Below, piece after piece: positions 63,353 to 64,000 of a DNA stretch of 64,000 nucleotides (position 1 is the first letter of the stretch; the number at the start of each line of letters is the position of its first letter). Origin of the DNA: Prostheceraeus crozeri (taxonomy: Eukaryota > Platyhelminthes > Polycladida > Euryleptidae); NCBI GenBank assembly GCA_907163375.1, contig CAJQUW010012887.1:310001-374000 (forward strand), read 5' to 3'. The notes below the pieces were generated by a model that saw only the letters and a list, made by a program, of their open reading frames with translations, made no database searches and was not told the origin of the DNA. The position numbers were made by a program, and so were the translations under genes.

Positions 63353-63401
63353 TTTGTGAACCATGCCATATACCGCTCGTTGTATTGGTGAATAAAGTCT
63401 C

Positions 63402-63431
63402 TTTATTATTATTATTATTATTATTATTATT
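63402..63431 (+). repeat. (TTA)n tail of the LINE
   Basis: About ten TTA units directly follow the LINE 3' UTR. Such tails are made by LINEs that end in short tandem repeats rather than poly(A). It marks the 3' insertion boundary. Confidence 0.9.
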
Positions 63432-64000
63432 CTTGATTACATGGCTAAAAATGTAACTGAGTCCAATAACAAATTACTCATCAGAAAATATAATTGATTG
63501 CGAGTACTAATTACTATTACAACACAAGTTTGAATAGAGGTAATGAAGTTAACACAAGGAGGTGTATAGATATCATTGGCTGGATCTAACTGCAAAAATA
63601 GACAGAAAATGATTGGTGCGAATTACTACAACAAGAAGACGCTCCTTTCGGACACAAAGACTGGATTGACGTTTTAATAACAATGGTTTCGTGCATCATC
63701 AATTGTCGAGTACTCTGACGACTGCAGATGACTGGAAAGTAAGGGGATGGAGTTTCATTGCCGGTATTGTAAAGGACAGCTGAGGACCGACTGTCCATCT
63801 AGAACGAACACCGCTATTCAAGACCGACTTCGGCGGATGCTCTGAGACTGTGGTGGACAAACGGCACTCAGAAGTCAATTCCACAAATTTGATTTGTCGA
63901 CTGAGGCCGTCTTGTCTTTCGGAGAACGAATGAGGACAGACAGAGTTCCGAAAATAGTGCCTCTGGATACTAATCTTCTTCCTTGCTTTAATTTCATGAC
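63432..64000. other. No firm feature; weak minus-strand frame
   Basis: A minus-strand frame to the right of 63700 reads RQIKFVELTSECRLSTTVSE and on to HPPKSVLNSGVRSRW. It faintly recalls the start of F5/8-like beta-sandwich domains (XRCC1 N-terminus, IFT25). No splice site supports it, and the window ends here. I treat it as unexplained. Confidence 0.2.

Larger units (their letters stand above)
61100..63431 (+). mobile_element. 5'-truncated LINE with TTA-repeat tail
   Basis: It enters in the middle of an APE-type endonuclease: YHPYWGNVNSHD, VILTGDVND (canonical GDFN) and IGRSDYKG (canonical SDH, the His replaced by Tyr). A reverse transcriptase follows: RPILILPFLSKVLERLI, ILAVDFRKAFDSLSHL, SRVPQGSILGPLLF and IIAYADDKSLV (catalytic). 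Two frame breaks are visible, near 61375 and near 62765. The 3' end is a TTA microsatellite after AATAAAG. Gag-like ORF1 and most of the endonuclease are absent, typical of incomplete reverse transcription. CR1/Jockey-type group; clade not fixed. Confidence 0.88.

Noticed and set aside
63586-63884. Exon of an XRCC1- or IFT25-like domain
   Set aside because: The likeness is faint, splice sites are lacking and the frame ends at the window edge. It cannot be supported.

Overview
The window is from an animal genome. The host gene is split by GT-AG introns, and the mobile elements (Ty3-type LTR element, Sola-like DNA transposon, Penelope-like elements, non-LTR LINEs, Tc1/mariner) suggest a non-vertebrate, probably aquatic, metazoan. 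I cannot name the species. No bacterial genes, operons or CRISPR are present.

Layout. 1-2.6 kb: AT-rich DNA with no gene, one strong hairpin and a tandem duplication. 2.66-14.32 kb: a nest of mobile elements. A small MITE-like foldback was split by a young Ty3/Gypsy-type LTR element (2829-14281, target duplication GTATC, nearly identical LTRs). That element was in turn split inside its integrase region by a 6.7-kb Sola-like DNA transposon (6345-13057, 29-bp inverted termini, target duplication ACAA). The Sola-like element carries an eight-exon transposase and clusters of a 14-16 bp subterminal repeat. 14.3-18.0 kb: gene-poor, with a dead Tc1/mariner end. 18.03-18.99 kb: a 298-bp tandem repeat, each full unit holding a tRNA-Thr(AGT)-like sequence; a fourth copy sits alone at 55.3 kb. 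19.2-20.9 kb: Penelope-like fragments, two of them head to head with hammerhead-ribozyme-like motifs.

The host gene is a NEURL4 (neuralized-like protein 4) orthologue on the minus strand. Eleven exons lie between about 57.84 and 21.75 kb and code for about 1,318 residues with five Neuralized homology repeats (NHR), the first one partial. Its 5' end is outside the window or not recognisable. All exon junctions keep the frame and have GT-AG borders. Introns hit the same place in three of the repeats, which points to ancient exon-set duplication.

The most striking object is a 22.5-kb array of about 245 copies of a 92-bp satellite (25111-47642) inside one NEURL4 intron. It starts 32 bp from the splice donor. 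At its other end it runs straight into a LINE remnant, and the monomer is the last coding stretch of that LINE (after an RGRPKKTW motif, through the stop). The window thus appears to preserve a satellite together with its parent sequence. More LINE fragments lie at 56.1-57.4 kb (minus, intronic), 59.3-59.6 kb (minus) and 61.1-63.4 kb (plus, 5'-truncated, TTA-repeat tail).
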